Shown here in pieces: positions 19,900 through 27,473 of a stretch of DNA of 58,171 nucleotides (within the stretch, counting starts at the first letter, position 1; each line of letters opens with the position of its first letter). The notes under the pieces were generated by a model that was given only the letters and a program-made list of their open reading frames with translations, had not been told where the DNA came from and did not search any database. Source of the DNA: Prevotella sp. (GTDB lineage: Bacteria > Bacteroidota > Bacteroidia > Bacteroidales > Bacteroidaceae); assembly GCA_015060535.1 (NCBI GenBank), contig SUYH01000018.1, forward strand, positions 1 to 58,171, given 5' to 3'. Made by a program: the position numbers and the translations under genes.

Positions 19900-21276
19900 A
19901 TGAACGTAAGAACATTCCGCATAGGTGGTATACACCCCGAAGAGAATAAGCTGTCGAACGACGCTGTAACCCAGGTGGCAGCGCTTCCCAAGCAGGCCAT
20001 CTTCCCACTCAGCCAGCATATTGGCGCTCCTGCTAAACCCGTTGTTGCCAAGGGTGATAAGGTGAAGGTAGGTACGCTGATTGCCGAAGCTGGTGGTTTC
20101 GTTTCTGCTCCCATCTTCTCGTCAGTCAGTGGTACGGTATTCAAGATTGATACCGCAATAGATGCTACCGGTTATCGCAAGCCCGTTATCATCATCAATG
20201 TCGAGGGCGACGAGTGGGAAGAGTCGATTGACCGCTCTGATAAGTTGGAGACCGTGAAGGCTCACCCCGAGCTCACTCCCGAAGAGATTGTGAACCGCAT
20301 CAAGGCCGCAGGTGTTGTGGGTATGGGCGGTGCCTGTTTCCCCACTTTCATCAAGCTCTGTCCGCCGCCAACGGCTAAGGCTGAGTGTGTGATTATCAAT
20401 GCCGTAGAGTGCGAGCCCTATATCACTGCCGACTTCCGTCTGATGATGGAACATGCCGACGAGATTCTCGTTGGTCTGGAGCTGTTGATGAAGGGTGCTA
20501 AGGTCACTACCGGTTATATCGGTATCGAGACTAATAAGATGCCCGCCATTGAACTATTGACGAAGAAAGCCGCTGAGGTATTTGGCGGAACTGAATACAA
20601 CGTTGAGGTAGTGCCCTTGAAACAGCGCTATCCTCAGGGTGGTGAGAAGCAGCTCGTTGATGCTGTTATCCGTCGTCAGGTGCCTGCACCTCCCGCTATC
20701 CCTGTTAACGTTGGTGCCATCGTCCAGAACGTAGGTACTGCCTACGCTGTCTATGAGGCCGTGATGAAGAACAAACCCTTGTTCGAGCGCTACACCACCG
20801 TGACTGGTAAGAAGTTGCAGAAACCCAGCAATTTCCTTGTCCGCATGGGTACACCGATGAAGGATCTCATCGAGGCTTGCGGCGGTATGCCTGAGGGCGA
20901 CAATAAGCTGCTGGCCGGTGGTCCGATGATGGGTAAGGCACTGACCTCTACTGAGGTGCCTATCTGTAAGGGTACCAACTCGGTCACCATCATTTCTGAC
21001 GACGAGGCATTCCGTAAGGAGCCTAACCCCTGTATCCGCTGTGCCAAGTGTGTCAGCGCTTGTCCTATGGGCTTGGAGCCTTATCTGTTGGCCAAACTTG
21101 CAGCCGTTCAGAATTGGGAGCGCGCTGAGCATGAGGAAGTTGTCAGCTGTATCGAGTGTGGTTCGTGTCAGTTTACCTGTCCTGCCCACCGTCCGCTGCT
21201 CGACAATATCCGTCAGGCTAAGTCGACCGTTATGGGAATCATTCGTGCGCGTGCAGCAGCGGCTCAGAAGAAATAG
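19900..21276 (+). CDS. rnfC: Rnf complex subunit C, NADH-side subunit
   Basis: A 458-residue peripheral subunit thought to bind NAD(H) and FMN and to exchange electrons with RnfB and RnfD. Visible parts: an N-terminal barrel-sandwich-like domain (KPVVAKGDKVKVGTLIAEA), the nucleotide loop VGMGGACFPTFIKL, the family motif NAVECEPYITAD, an SLBB-like region (FLVRMGTPMKDLIEACGG), and two 4Fe-4S motifs near the C-terminus (CIRCAKCVSACP, CIECGSCQFTCP). It lacks the long Ala-rich C-terminal extension of enterobacterial RsxC. It starts 18 bp after rnfB. Confidence 0.97.
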   Translation: MNVRTFRIGGIHPEENKLSNDAVTQVAALPKQAIFPLSQHIGAPAKPVVAKGDKVKVGTLIAEAGGFVSAPIFSSVSGTVFKIDTAIDATGYRKPVIIINVEGDEWEESIDRSDKLETVKAHPELTPEEIVNRIKAAGVVGMGGACFPTFIKLCPPPTAKAECVIINAVECEPYITADFRLMMEHADEILVGLELLMKGAKVTTGYIGIETNKMPAIELLTKKAAEVFGGTEYNVEVVPLKQRYPQGGEKQLVDAVIRRQVPAPPAIPVNVGAIVQNVGTAYAVYEAVMKNKPLFERYTTVTGKKLQKPSNFLVRMGTPMKDLIEACGGMPEGDNKLLAGGPMMGKALTSTEVPICKGTNSVTIISDDEAFRKEPNPCIRCAKCVSACPMGLEPYLLAKLAAVQNWERAEHEEVVSCIECGSCQFTCPAHRPLLDNIRQAKSTVMGIIRARAAAAQKK

Positions 21277-21290
21277 CTCAATTGATAAAT

Positions 21291-21323
21291 AAATTGTAAA
21301 TTGTAAATTGTCAAATTGTAAAT
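21291..21323 (+). repeat. AT-rich micro-repeat spacer before rnfD
   Basis: Tandem AAATTGT units. A 21-bp stretch (21303-21323) is identical to 22937-22957 before rnfE. It is placed between stop and start codons inside the operon, with no coding role. Confidence 0.7.
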
Positions 21324-21330
21324 CCTCAAT

Positions 21331-22329
21331 ATGGGAAAATTAATTGTATCACTTTCACCTCATGCACACGGAACTGATACGGTGGAGCGTAACATGTATG
21401 GCGTCATCATCGCCCTGTTGCCCGCCTTGCTGGTATCGTTCTATTTCTTTGGCCTGGGTTCGGCCATAGTCTGTGCTACGAGTGTTGCGGCCTGCGTACT
21501 CTTCGAGTGGGCCATCAATAAGTTCATGCTGAAGAACGAGCGTGCTACCATCTGCGACGGTTCTGCCGTGGTGACGGGTCTGCTGCTTGGCTTCAACCTC
21601 CCCAGCAACCTGCCTATCTGGATCATCATCATCGGTGCCCTGTTTGCCATCGGTGTGGGTAAGATGACGTTTGGCGGTCTGGGGCAGAATCTGTTCAATC
21701 CTGCATTGGTAGGTCGTGCAGCCCTGTTGGTTGCCTTCCCCGCCCAGATGACCACTTGGCCGAAGGTTGGTCAGCTCGGCAGCTATCTCGATGCTGAGAC
21801 TGGTGCTACTCCGCTGGCTATCATGAAGCAAGCCATCAAGAGTGGCGACGCCTCGATACTCGACCAGCTGCCCTCATCGCTCGACCTCTTCCTGGGTAAT
21901 CATCCCGATGGTGCAGGTGCTATGGGTGAGATCTGTGCGCTGGCCCTGCTCTTAGGCTTGGCTTACATGCTCTGGAAGAAGATTATCACATGGCACATCC
22001 CCGTTTCAATCATCGCTACGGTGTTCGTCTTTGCAGCCATCTGCCATGCTATCAGTCCCGCCTACGCTGATCCGTTCTCGGTCATCCTGTCGGGTGGTCT
22101 GATGCTCGGTGCTATCTTTATGGCTACCGATTATGTCACCTCACCGATGACGGCCAAAGGTCAGATTATCTATGGTGTGGCCATTGGTTTCCTGACTGTT
22201 GTCATCCGTAACTGGGGTGCTTATCCCGAGGGTATGTCGTTCGCTATTCTGATTATGAACGCCTTTACACCTCTTATTAATACGTATGTTAAACCCAAGC
22301 GCTTCGGTGAAGTGCCTGCCAAACAGTAA
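21331..22329 (+). CDS. rnfD: Rnf complex subunit D, membrane flavoprotein
   Basis: A 332-residue integral membrane subunit of the NqrB/RnfD family. About eight to ten hydrophobic segments are visible (for example YGVIIALLPALLVSFYFFGL and LPIWIIIIGALFAIGVG). Family signatures include GGLGQNLFNPALVGRAALL and the C-terminal GAIFMATDYVTSPMTAKGQ. NqrB-type proteins carry covalent FMN on a Thr; I cannot fix the exact residue here. It follows rnfC after a 54-bp micro-repeat spacer and precedes rnfG by 6 bp. Confidence 0.96.
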   Translation: MGKLIVSLSPHAHGTDTVERNMYGVIIALLPALLVSFYFFGLGSAIVCATSVAACVLFEWAINKFMLKNERATICDGSAVVTGLLLGFNLPSNLPIWIIIIGALFAIGVGKMTFGGLGQNLFNPALVGRAALLVAFPAQMTTWPKVGQLGSYLDAETGATPLAIMKQAIKSGDASILDQLPSSLDLFLGNHPDGAGAMGEICALALLLGLAYMLWKKIITWHIPVSIIATVFVFAAICHAISPAYADPFSVILSGGLMLGAIFMATDYVTSPMTAKGQIIYGVAIGFLTVVIRNWGAYPEGMSFAILIMNAFTPLINTYVKPKRFGEVPAKQ

Positions 22330-22335
22330 TACGCT

Positions 22336-22926
22336 ATGAAGAAGTTAGAATCATCATTACTGAATATGGTACTGGTACTCACAGGAGTAGCAGTTATCAT
22401 GGGTGGTGTCCTCGCTTATGTGAACCATCTCACCGAGGGCCCCATTAATGCACAGAAGGAGAAAGCTCTTGCCGACGGTATCAAGAACGTGATGTGCGTT
22501 CAGGACCTGACTGTAGCAAAGACTGACGAGGTACGTCAGAACGATGCCAAGGGCAAGGAAATGGTATTTACCATCTATCAGGTGAAAGACGCTCAGGGCC
22601 AGGACCTTGGTGCTGCCGTTGAGTCTACTACTGGTGGTTTCGGTGGCGATCTGAAGGTACTCGTCGGTTTCGATCCTGAGGGAAAGATTCTGGGTTACAC
22701 CTTGTTGGAACATGCTGAGACCCCAGGCCTGGGTGCCAAGGCTGATAAGTGGTTCCAAAAGGGCGAGAAGGGCGACATCATCGGAAAGGATCCCGCTGAG
22801 CCTCTGACCGTATCGAAAGACGGTGGTCAGGTTGATGCCATCACGGCTTCTACCATCACCTCGCGTGCTTTCCTGCTCGCTGTGAATAATGCCTACAAGG
22901 CCTATAAGGCCACCCCGGCAGAGTAA
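22336..22926 (+). CDS. rnfG: Rnf complex subunit G, covalent FMN subunit
   Basis: 196 residues with one N-terminal membrane helix (MVLVLTGVAVIMGGVLAYV); the rest faces the periplasm. The FMN-binding domain (PF04205 type) has the attachment motif ITASTIT near residue 175, whose Thr is expected to carry FMN by phosphoester linkage, and HAETPGLGAKA, typical of the family. It couples electron flow between RnfD and RnfE/A. Tightly spaced within the operon. Confidence 0.96.
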   Translation: MKKLESSLLNMVLVLTGVAVIMGGVLAYVNHLTEGPINAQKEKALADGIKNVMCVQDLTVAKTDEVRQNDAKGKEMVFTIYQVKDAQGQDLGAAVESTTGGFGGDLKVLVGFDPEGKILGYTLLEHAETPGLGAKADKWFQKGEKGDIIGKDPAEPLTVSKDGGQVDAITASTITSRAFLLAVNNAYKAYKATPAE

Positions 22927-22936
22927 GTAGTAAATC

Positions 22937-22957
22937 GTAAATTGTCAAATTGTAAAT
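22937..22957 (+). repeat. AT-rich micro-repeat spacer before rnfE
   Basis: 21 bp identical to 21303-21323. It lies between the rnfG stop and the rnfE start. Confidence 0.7.
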
Positions 22958-22964
22958 TAAATTT

Positions 22965-23546
22965 ATGAATTACATAGATATTATTAAAAATGGTATTGTC
23001 AAGGAGAACCCTACGTTCGTCTTGATGCTGGGTATGTGTCCTACGCTGGCCACTACCACTTCTGCCATGAATGGTATGTCGATGGGTCTGGCCACGATGG
23101 CAGTGCTCATCTGCACCAACTTTGTGATTTCCTGTTTGAAGAGCATTACTCCCGATAAGGTGCGCATTCCCGTGTTCATCGTGGTTATCGCCGCTTTCGT
23201 GACCATCCTGCAGCTCGTCATCAAGGCCTATCTGCCTGACATCGATGCAGCCCTTGGACTCTTCATTCCCCTGATTGTTGTAAACTGCATCATCCTCGGA
23301 CGTGCGGAAGCTTTTGCTGCCAAGCAGTCGCCCGTTGCCTCGCTGTTCGATGGTATTGGTATCGGACTCGGCTTCACGCTGGGTCTTACCCTGCTAGGTA
23401 TCTGTCGCGAGATTCTGGGCTCTGGCTCCGTTTTCGGCTTTACCCTGCTGCCCGAGACTTACAACATCCTGCTCTTCGTGCTGCCTCCGGGTGCTTTCAT
23501 CACCTTAGGCTTCCTTGTAGCTATCGTTAACAAGATACGAGGTTAA
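22965..23546 (+). CDS. rnfE: Rnf complex subunit E, integral membrane protein
   Basis: A 193-residue six-helix membrane protein of the RnfE/NqrD family. The N-terminal NGIVKENPTFVLMLGMCPTL carries the conserved Cys that, with RnfA, ligates an intramembrane iron cluster in related complexes. IPLIVVNCIILGRAEAFA contains the second conserved Cys. It pairs as an inverted partner with RnfA. A 34-bp micro-repeat spacer separates it from rnfA. Confidence 0.96.
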   Translation: MNYIDIIKNGIVKENPTFVLMLGMCPTLATTTSAMNGMSMGLATMAVLICTNFVISCLKSITPDKVRIPVFIVVIAAFVTILQLVIKAYLPDIDAALGLFIPLIVVNCIILGRAEAFAAKQSPVASLFDGIGIGLGFTLGLTLLGICREILGSGSVFGFTLLPETYNILLFVLPPGAFITLGFLVAIVNKIRG

Positions 23547-23580
23547 AATTGAAAAGTTGAAGAATTGAAAAATTGAAGTT
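23547..23580 (+). repeat. GAATTGAA-type micro-repeat spacer before rnfA
   Basis: Repeats of TTGAAGAATTGAAAAATTGAAG run up to the rnfA ATG. The same repeat family, ending in TTGAAGTTATG, precedes hisI at 54976-55009 on the minus strand. Confidence 0.65.
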
Positions 23581-24183
23581 ATGGAATATATACTGATTTT
23601 CATTAGCGCGATATTCGTCAACAATATCATCCTGTCGCAGTTCCTCGGCATCTGTCCTTTCCTCGGTGTTTCGAAGAAGGTAGACACCTCGCTGGGTATG
23701 TCGGCAGCCGTAGCCTTTGTGCTCACACTGGCTACTATCGTGACCTATCTGGTGCAGAAGTTCGTGCTCGATGCTTTCGGACTGCAGTATCTGCAGACCA
23801 TCGCCTTCATTCTGGTGATTGCCGCATTGGTGCAGATGGTAGAGATCATTCTAAAGAAGGTGTCACCCGCCCTTTATCAGGCGCTGGGCATCTTCCTGCC
23901 TCTGATCACCACCAACTGTGCTGTGCTTGGTGTAGCCATTCTGGTCATCCAGAAAGACTATGACCTGCTGCAGTCTATCGTCTATGCTTTCTCTACAGCT
24001 ATTGGCTTCGGTGTGGCTCTGACGGTATTCGCTGGAATGCGCGAGCAGATGGAGCTCTGCAACATTCCAAAGGGAATGCGTGGTACAGCTATCGTCCTCG
24101 TTTCTGCCGGTCTGCTCTCGCTCGCCTTTATGGGCTTCTCGGGAGTCGACGGTGGTCTGCGCGTCCTCTTCGGACTCGATTAA
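23581..24183 (+). CDS. rnfA: Rnf complex subunit A, integral membrane protein
   Basis: A 200-residue six-helix membrane protein of the RnfA/NqrE family (FVNNIILSQFLGICPFLGVSKK; LPLITTNCAVLGVAIL). The two conserved Cys segments mirror those of RnfE, matching the inverted-topology pair that holds an iron cluster in the membrane. Last gene of the operon; its TAA overlaps the stop codon of the convergent methyltransferase gene by 4 bp (TTAA, shared). Confidence 0.96.
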   Translation: MEYILIFISAIFVNNIILSQFLGICPFLGVSKKVDTSLGMSAAVAFVLTLATIVTYLVQKFVLDAFGLQYLQTIAFILVIAALVQMVEIILKKVSPALYQALGIFLPLITTNCAVLGVAILVIQKDYDLLQSIVYAFSTAIGFGVALTVFAGMREQMELCNIPKGMRGTAIVLVSAGLLSLAFMGFSGVDGGLRVLFGLD

Positions 24184-24977
24184 ACTCTTAATTGCCAGAA
24201 GGCTACGGCAGCGGCTGCTGCTACGTTCAGCGAGTCAACGCCGTGAGCCATGGGAATTTTCACCGTATAGTCGGCCTCTTCTATCGTTTGATAGGGGAGG
24301 CCGTCGCCTTCTGTCCCCATGATAATCGCCAGACGCTCCTCCGCTCTCAGCCTCTCGTCATCCAAGGAGATAGAATCGTTGCAAAGTGCCATCGCTGCCG
24401 TCTTGAATCCATAATTCTTCAACGTGCTTGCAGGACCGTCTAACCACGTCCAAGGCACCAGGAATACGCTACCCATCGATACGCGCACAGCCCTGCGGTT
24501 CAGCGGGTCGCACGAGTCACTGGTCAGCACCACTGCATCGATGCCCAGTGCTGCTGCCGAACGGAATATGGCCCCGATATTGGTCGTGTCGGTTACGGCT
24601 TCTATCACCACGATGCGTCTGGCCTCTTTCACCACCTCCGCTACGCTGGGCATTTGTCTTCGCCTCATGGCACAGAGCACGCCTCGTGTCAGCGTATATC
24701 CCGTCAGACTGGCCAGCAGTTCTCTGCTTCCTGTATACACGGGCACATCACCCATGCGTTCAATGATGTCACGTGCGTCGCCTTCTATATGTTTCCGTTC
24801 GCAGAGTAGGGCAGTGGGCTCCCATCCCTTATCCAGGGCTACCCGTATCACCTTAGGGCTCTCTACGATGCAGAGTCCCTTCTCCTGTTCCAGTTCCATT
24901 CTGAGTTGTGCTTCAGTCAGCGTGCTGAACACCTCAATACCAGGTTCCTTCAGCGATGTAATTTCGATAATTGCCAT
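24180..24977 (-). CDS. TrmH/SpoU-family RNA 2'-O-methyltransferase
   Basis: 265 residues, cytoplasmic, SAM-dependent. N-terminal substrate-binding domain (about 1-100), then the SPOUT catalytic domain with motif 1 (TTNIGAIFRSAAALG, with the conserved Asn and Arg), motif 2 (IIMGTEGDGL) and motif 3 (KIPMAHGVDSLNVAAAAAV), forming the trefoil knot. The RNA target (tRNA or 23S rRNA) cannot be told from sequence. I use the ATG at 24977; the 10-codon longer form overlaps the -7 element. It sits beside a tRNA-Arg gene, in divergent orientation. Confidence 0.92.
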   Translation of the reverse strand: MAIIEITSLKEPGIEVFSTLTEAQLRMELEQEKGLCIVESPKVIRVALDKGWEPTALLCERKHIEGDARDIIERMGDVPVYTGSRELLASLTGYTLTRGVLCAMRRRQMPSVAEVVKEARRIVVIEAVTDTTNIGAIFRSAAALGIDAVVLTSDSCDPLNRRAVRVSMGSVFLVPWTWLDGPASTLKNYGFKTAAMALCNDSISLDDERLRAEERLAIIMGTEGDGLPYQTIEEADYTVKIPMAHGVDSLNVAAAAAVAFWQLRV

Positions 24978-24986
24978 AATTGCTTG

Positions 24987-24994
24987 CAAAAATA
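24987..24994 (-). promoter_or_regulatory. -7 element of the methyltransferase gene
   Basis: TATTTTTG, with only 9 bp to the chosen ATG, so the leader would be a few nucleotides at most. No clear TTTG partner is visible. Confidence 0.5.
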
Positions 24995-25036
24995 CAAAAT
25001 TTCTCATTTATCTTTTCTCATTTCTCATTTTTTTTG

Positions 25037-25044
25037 TACCTTTG
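25037..25044 (+). promoter_or_regulatory. -7 element of the tRNA-Arg gene
   Basis: TACCTTTG, 15 bp upstream of the mature 5' end of the tRNA. Confidence 0.6.
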
Positions 25045-25059
25045 CACCCCGAAAACGAT

Positions 25060-25133
25060 GGTTCCGTAGCTCAGCTGGATAGAGCAACAGCCTTCTAAGC
25101 TGTGGGTCTCGGGTTCGAATCCCGACGGAATCA
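25060..25133 (+). tRNA. tRNA-Arg (anticodon TCT)
   Basis: A 74-nt cloverleaf. The acceptor arms GGTTCCG and CGGAATC pair with one G-U, and the discriminator base is A. The D-loop is GCTCAGCTGGATAGAGC. The anticodon stem ACAGC/GCTGT encloses loop CTTCTAA with anticodon TCT at 25094-25096. The T arm is TCGGGTTCGAATCCCGA. No CCA is encoded. It reads AGA codons. Confidence 0.97.
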
Positions 25134-25142
25134 CGACAAAAG

Positions 25143-25176
25143 AAATGACTGCCCATTTGAGCAGTCATTTTTCTTT
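25143..25176 (+). terminator. Terminator after tRNA-Arg
   Basis: A 10-bp stem (25143-25152 with 25161-25170) and 8-nt loop, then TTTCTTTT. The flanks also pair (AAAAG with CTTTT), so it may act in both directions and serve the minus-strand esterase gene too. Confidence 0.75.
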
Positions 25177-25192
25177 TGTTCCATCCTCCCGT

Positions 25193-26200
25193 TTATTTCC
25201 AGGAAGCTCCTTGGCGAAGTATGAAGCGGATGTTCGACTTCTTAGGCAACTGTGGTTTGTCCCACTCACCGCCGAGAATCTGGATGGTCACCTCCGTCTT
25301 TTTCGTTGATGCCTTAGCAGCAGCTACGGCATCGTCGAGGGTCAGAAACTGTCCGCGACCGTTGCGATCTACGGTGTAGTCGGCATCGGTGCGGTATTTC
25401 TTCAGCACGGGGACTTCCTGACAGAGCGCATCAGCCAACAGACGAGCCACCGTATGGGCACCATAGACGCTGTAGTGTGTATTATCCTGCTTGCCCTTCG
25501 GCTCACTGGGTTCGGTGCCGGGCAGGAACCACATATGGAGCTTCTTCGAAGCCTCAGTGCCCATACCCTGTTCCAGGTCATGGGTGATCTGATTGGCATC
25601 GACGAAGTGTACATTCATCCGACGGGCTACGTCGCGAGGTGCCACGCGATAGAGTCCGTGGGTGTCGATGAGCGTGTCGCCCTCCACCATCTTCACACCG
25701 TCCTTGAAAGTCTGCGTGCGCAGCTTTTCATCGTCGTCAATCTCAGGTGCTTTAACGAAGAAGTTGCGGCGTACCACACAGTTCATCAGCACGGGGATGC
25801 CGCCATGCTCGCGCGTCTCGCGGACAAACTTAGCCAGATTGTAGTCGAACGTAGAGCCCGGGTCGGTATGACGCTTGGGGTTGGGCTTCTCGTCGTTATG
25901 TCCGAACTGGATGATGACATAGTCGCCAGGCTTCATGCTCTGGAGCACTTTTTCCCAGTGGCCCTCGTTGATGAATGAGAGTGACGAGCGACCATTCAGC
26001 GCACGATTATCCACACGGATGTTGTCGTCGAAATAACTCTGCAGCACCATACCCCAGCCACGCTCCTGCTTGCCGCCGGAGATGTCTTTATTGGCAGCGG
26101 TAGAGTCGCCTATCACGAAAATCGTTGTCGTCTTGTCGGGTACTGCCGACACGAGCAGCAGCAATGCCGCTGTAGCGAAAAGAAATCTGAATCGTTTCAT
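25193..26200 (-). CDS. Rhamnogalacturonan acetylesterase-like SGNH hydrolase (CE12 type) with a short pectinesterase-like tail
   Basis: A secreted deacetylase of the pectin rhamnogalacturonan type; 335 residues from the ATG at 26200, with a signal peptide (MKRFRFLFATAALLLLVSAV). SGNH blocks: FVIGDSTAANK (nucleophile Ser), ALNGRSS, IIQFGHNDEKP, and the catalytic pair DNTHYSVYGA. After the esterase domain, residues 275-335 (YTVDRNGRGQFLTLDDAVAA, then PKKSNIRFI) resemble the first 60 residues of a pectin methylesterase beta-helix, but then the protein stops. CE12-CE8 fusions exist in Bacteroidetes, so this looks like a truncated fusion. It is 22 bp downstream of the alpha/beta hydrolase gene, in the same operon. 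Confidence 0.88.
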   Translation of the reverse strand: MKRFRFLFATAALLLLVSAVPDKTTTIFVIGDSTAANKDISGGKQERGWGMVLQSYFDDNIRVDNRALNGRSSLSFINEGHWEKVLQSMKPGDYVIIQFGHNDEKPNPKRHTDPGSTFDYNLAKFVRETREHGGIPVLMNCVVRRNFFVKAPEIDDDEKLRTQTFKDGVKMVEGDTLIDTHGLYRVAPRDVARRMNVHFVDANQITHDLEQGMGTEASKKLHMWFLPGTEPSEPKGKQDNTHYSVYGAHTVARLLADALCQEVPVLKKYRTDADYTVDRNGRGQFLTLDDAVAAAKASTKKTEVTIQILGGEWDKPQLPKKSNIRFILRQGASWK

Positions 26201-26222
26201 AGACTTTATTTTTTTTTGAGTT

Positions 26223-27371
26223 CTATAGATGCTTTTTGAAGAAATCGAGCACGCGCTGTTGTGACCGCTTACCACAGCTATGCGGCATGTCCCACAACTC
26301 GGTTTCCAGCTTGTCGCCAGCCCCCTGACTCTGCCACGTGTCGTGCATCGTACGGAAGGCCTTCTCCACACCCGCTACAGGGAAGAGCTTGTCCTGCGAA
26401 CCGTTGATGAAGAGCATCGCTTTCGGACAGGCCATGCTGGCTATATGCGGATAGTCCATCCAGCGGCGCAGTCCTGGAAAACAGTTGGCAAAGCCGCCAT
26501 TCTCCGTTCTCTTGTATTTGAATCCCATCTGCTCGTCGGTGGTGACCATCCAGCAGACCGATGCGCCCACTTTTATCCTGTCGCTCAATGCTGCCAGCAT
26601 CCAGGCGCGATAGGCACCCATCGACCATCCCGTGCAACCGATACGTTGCGCATCCACTTCAGGCATCGTGGCCAGATATTCCGTCGCAGCGATGTCGTCG
26701 TAGGTCATCCACGCACTTAAGTCGATGCCATACATCATCATGTTTCCGGCTATCATGTCGTAGCGGTCGCGACGTGGACCTTCCTGCTGTCCGCGTTCGC
26801 CCCACATGGGTGCATCGGTCGAGAATACCACGTAGCCGTTCTGCGCCAGATAGTCGCCAAAGAACTGTCCCTCGTAGCCTGCCGACCACGCTTCGGCATC
26901 CTTGATGACCGTAGAGTCCTCACACGCCAGCGGCCTTATCATCTTCTCCTTGCCGATAAACAGATGAGCGCCATGGTCGTGCAGCGCATTGATGGCAGGG
27001 AATGGTCCTTTGCCGTCGGGAATCAGCACGTAGGCTGGCACGGTGTAGTATTTCGACAGCCGAATCTCAATCTTACGCGCCTTATATCCCTCGCGCTGTT
27101 CCTCGAAGAGCACCTTCACCTCATAGCCGTTGGCGGGAGCTGGAGGTGGCATCAGCATGCAGTCGAATACCTTCTGACGAGCCATCTTTCGCCATTCATC
27201 AAAGTCCTTGATGTCGCTGTTTCCCCAAGCCAGGGGAAACGTCATGTCGGCTATCAGCGAGTCGGCATAGACGGGCAGATTACGCATGAATTCGTACTTC
27301 TCGCGACCCTTCTGTGCCGATGCTGTCATGATGGCCAGCGTTACAACAGCCATCGTCAGTAGTCTTTTCAT
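26223..27371 (-). CDS. Secreted alpha/beta-hydrolase (acetyl-xylan-esterase/Abhydrolase_7-like)
   Basis: 382 residues from the ATG at 27371, with a signal peptide (MKRLLTMAVVTLAIMTASAQ). Catalytic elements: nucleophile elbow GCTGWSMGAYRAW (Ser), acid NGSQDKLFP (Asp) and MPHSCGKR (His). AINALHDHGAHL is the family's oxyanion-side motif. Related enzymes are carbohydrate esterases acting on xylan or pectin; the exact substrate is not evident. Open frame continues far upstream, but that part is antisense to the divergent gene at 27474 and is not real coding. The operon continues into the CE12-type esterase. Confidence 0.85.
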   Translation of the reverse strand: MKRLLTMAVVTLAIMTASAQKGREKYEFMRNLPVYADSLIADMTFPLAWGNSDIKDFDEWRKMARQKVFDCMLMPPPAPANGYEVKVLFEEQREGYKARKIEIRLSKYYTVPAYVLIPDGKGPFPAINALHDHGAHLFIGKEKMIRPLACEDSTVIKDAEAWSAGYEGQFFGDYLAQNGYVVFSTDAPMWGERGQQEGPRRDRYDMIAGNMMMYGIDLSAWMTYDDIAATEYLATMPEVDAQRIGCTGWSMGAYRAWMLAALSDRIKVGASVCWMVTTDEQMGFKYKRTENGGFANCFPGLRRWMDYPHIASMACPKAMLFINGSQDKLFPVAGVEKAFRTMHDTWQSQGAGDKLETELWDMPHSCGKRSQQRVLDFFKKHL

Positions 27372-27396
27372 ATCGTTTTGTTTCGTTATTCTCATG

Positions 27397-27404
27397 CAAA
27401 GATA
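27397..27404 (-). promoter_or_regulatory. -7 element of the esterase operon
   Basis: TATCTTTG, 25 bp upstream of the ATG at 27371. A weak TGTG sits 20 bp further upstream. Confidence 0.6.
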
Positions 27405-27447
27405 TAAAAATATCGGCAAGTACGCACATATTCCCAATATTTTTTTG

Positions 27448-27455
27448 TATTTTTG
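27448..27455 (+). promoter_or_regulatory. -7 element of the SGNH hydrolase gene
   Basis: TATTTTTG, 18 bp before the ATG at 27474. It is divergent from the esterase promoter, 43 bp away. Confidence 0.55.
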
Positions 27456-27473
27456 CAACGAAAGTGTAAAGTT

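Noticed and set aside
26201..26371. N-terminal extension of the CE12-type esterase
   Set aside because: It lies inside the upstream hydrolase gene, and the signal peptide begins at 26200.
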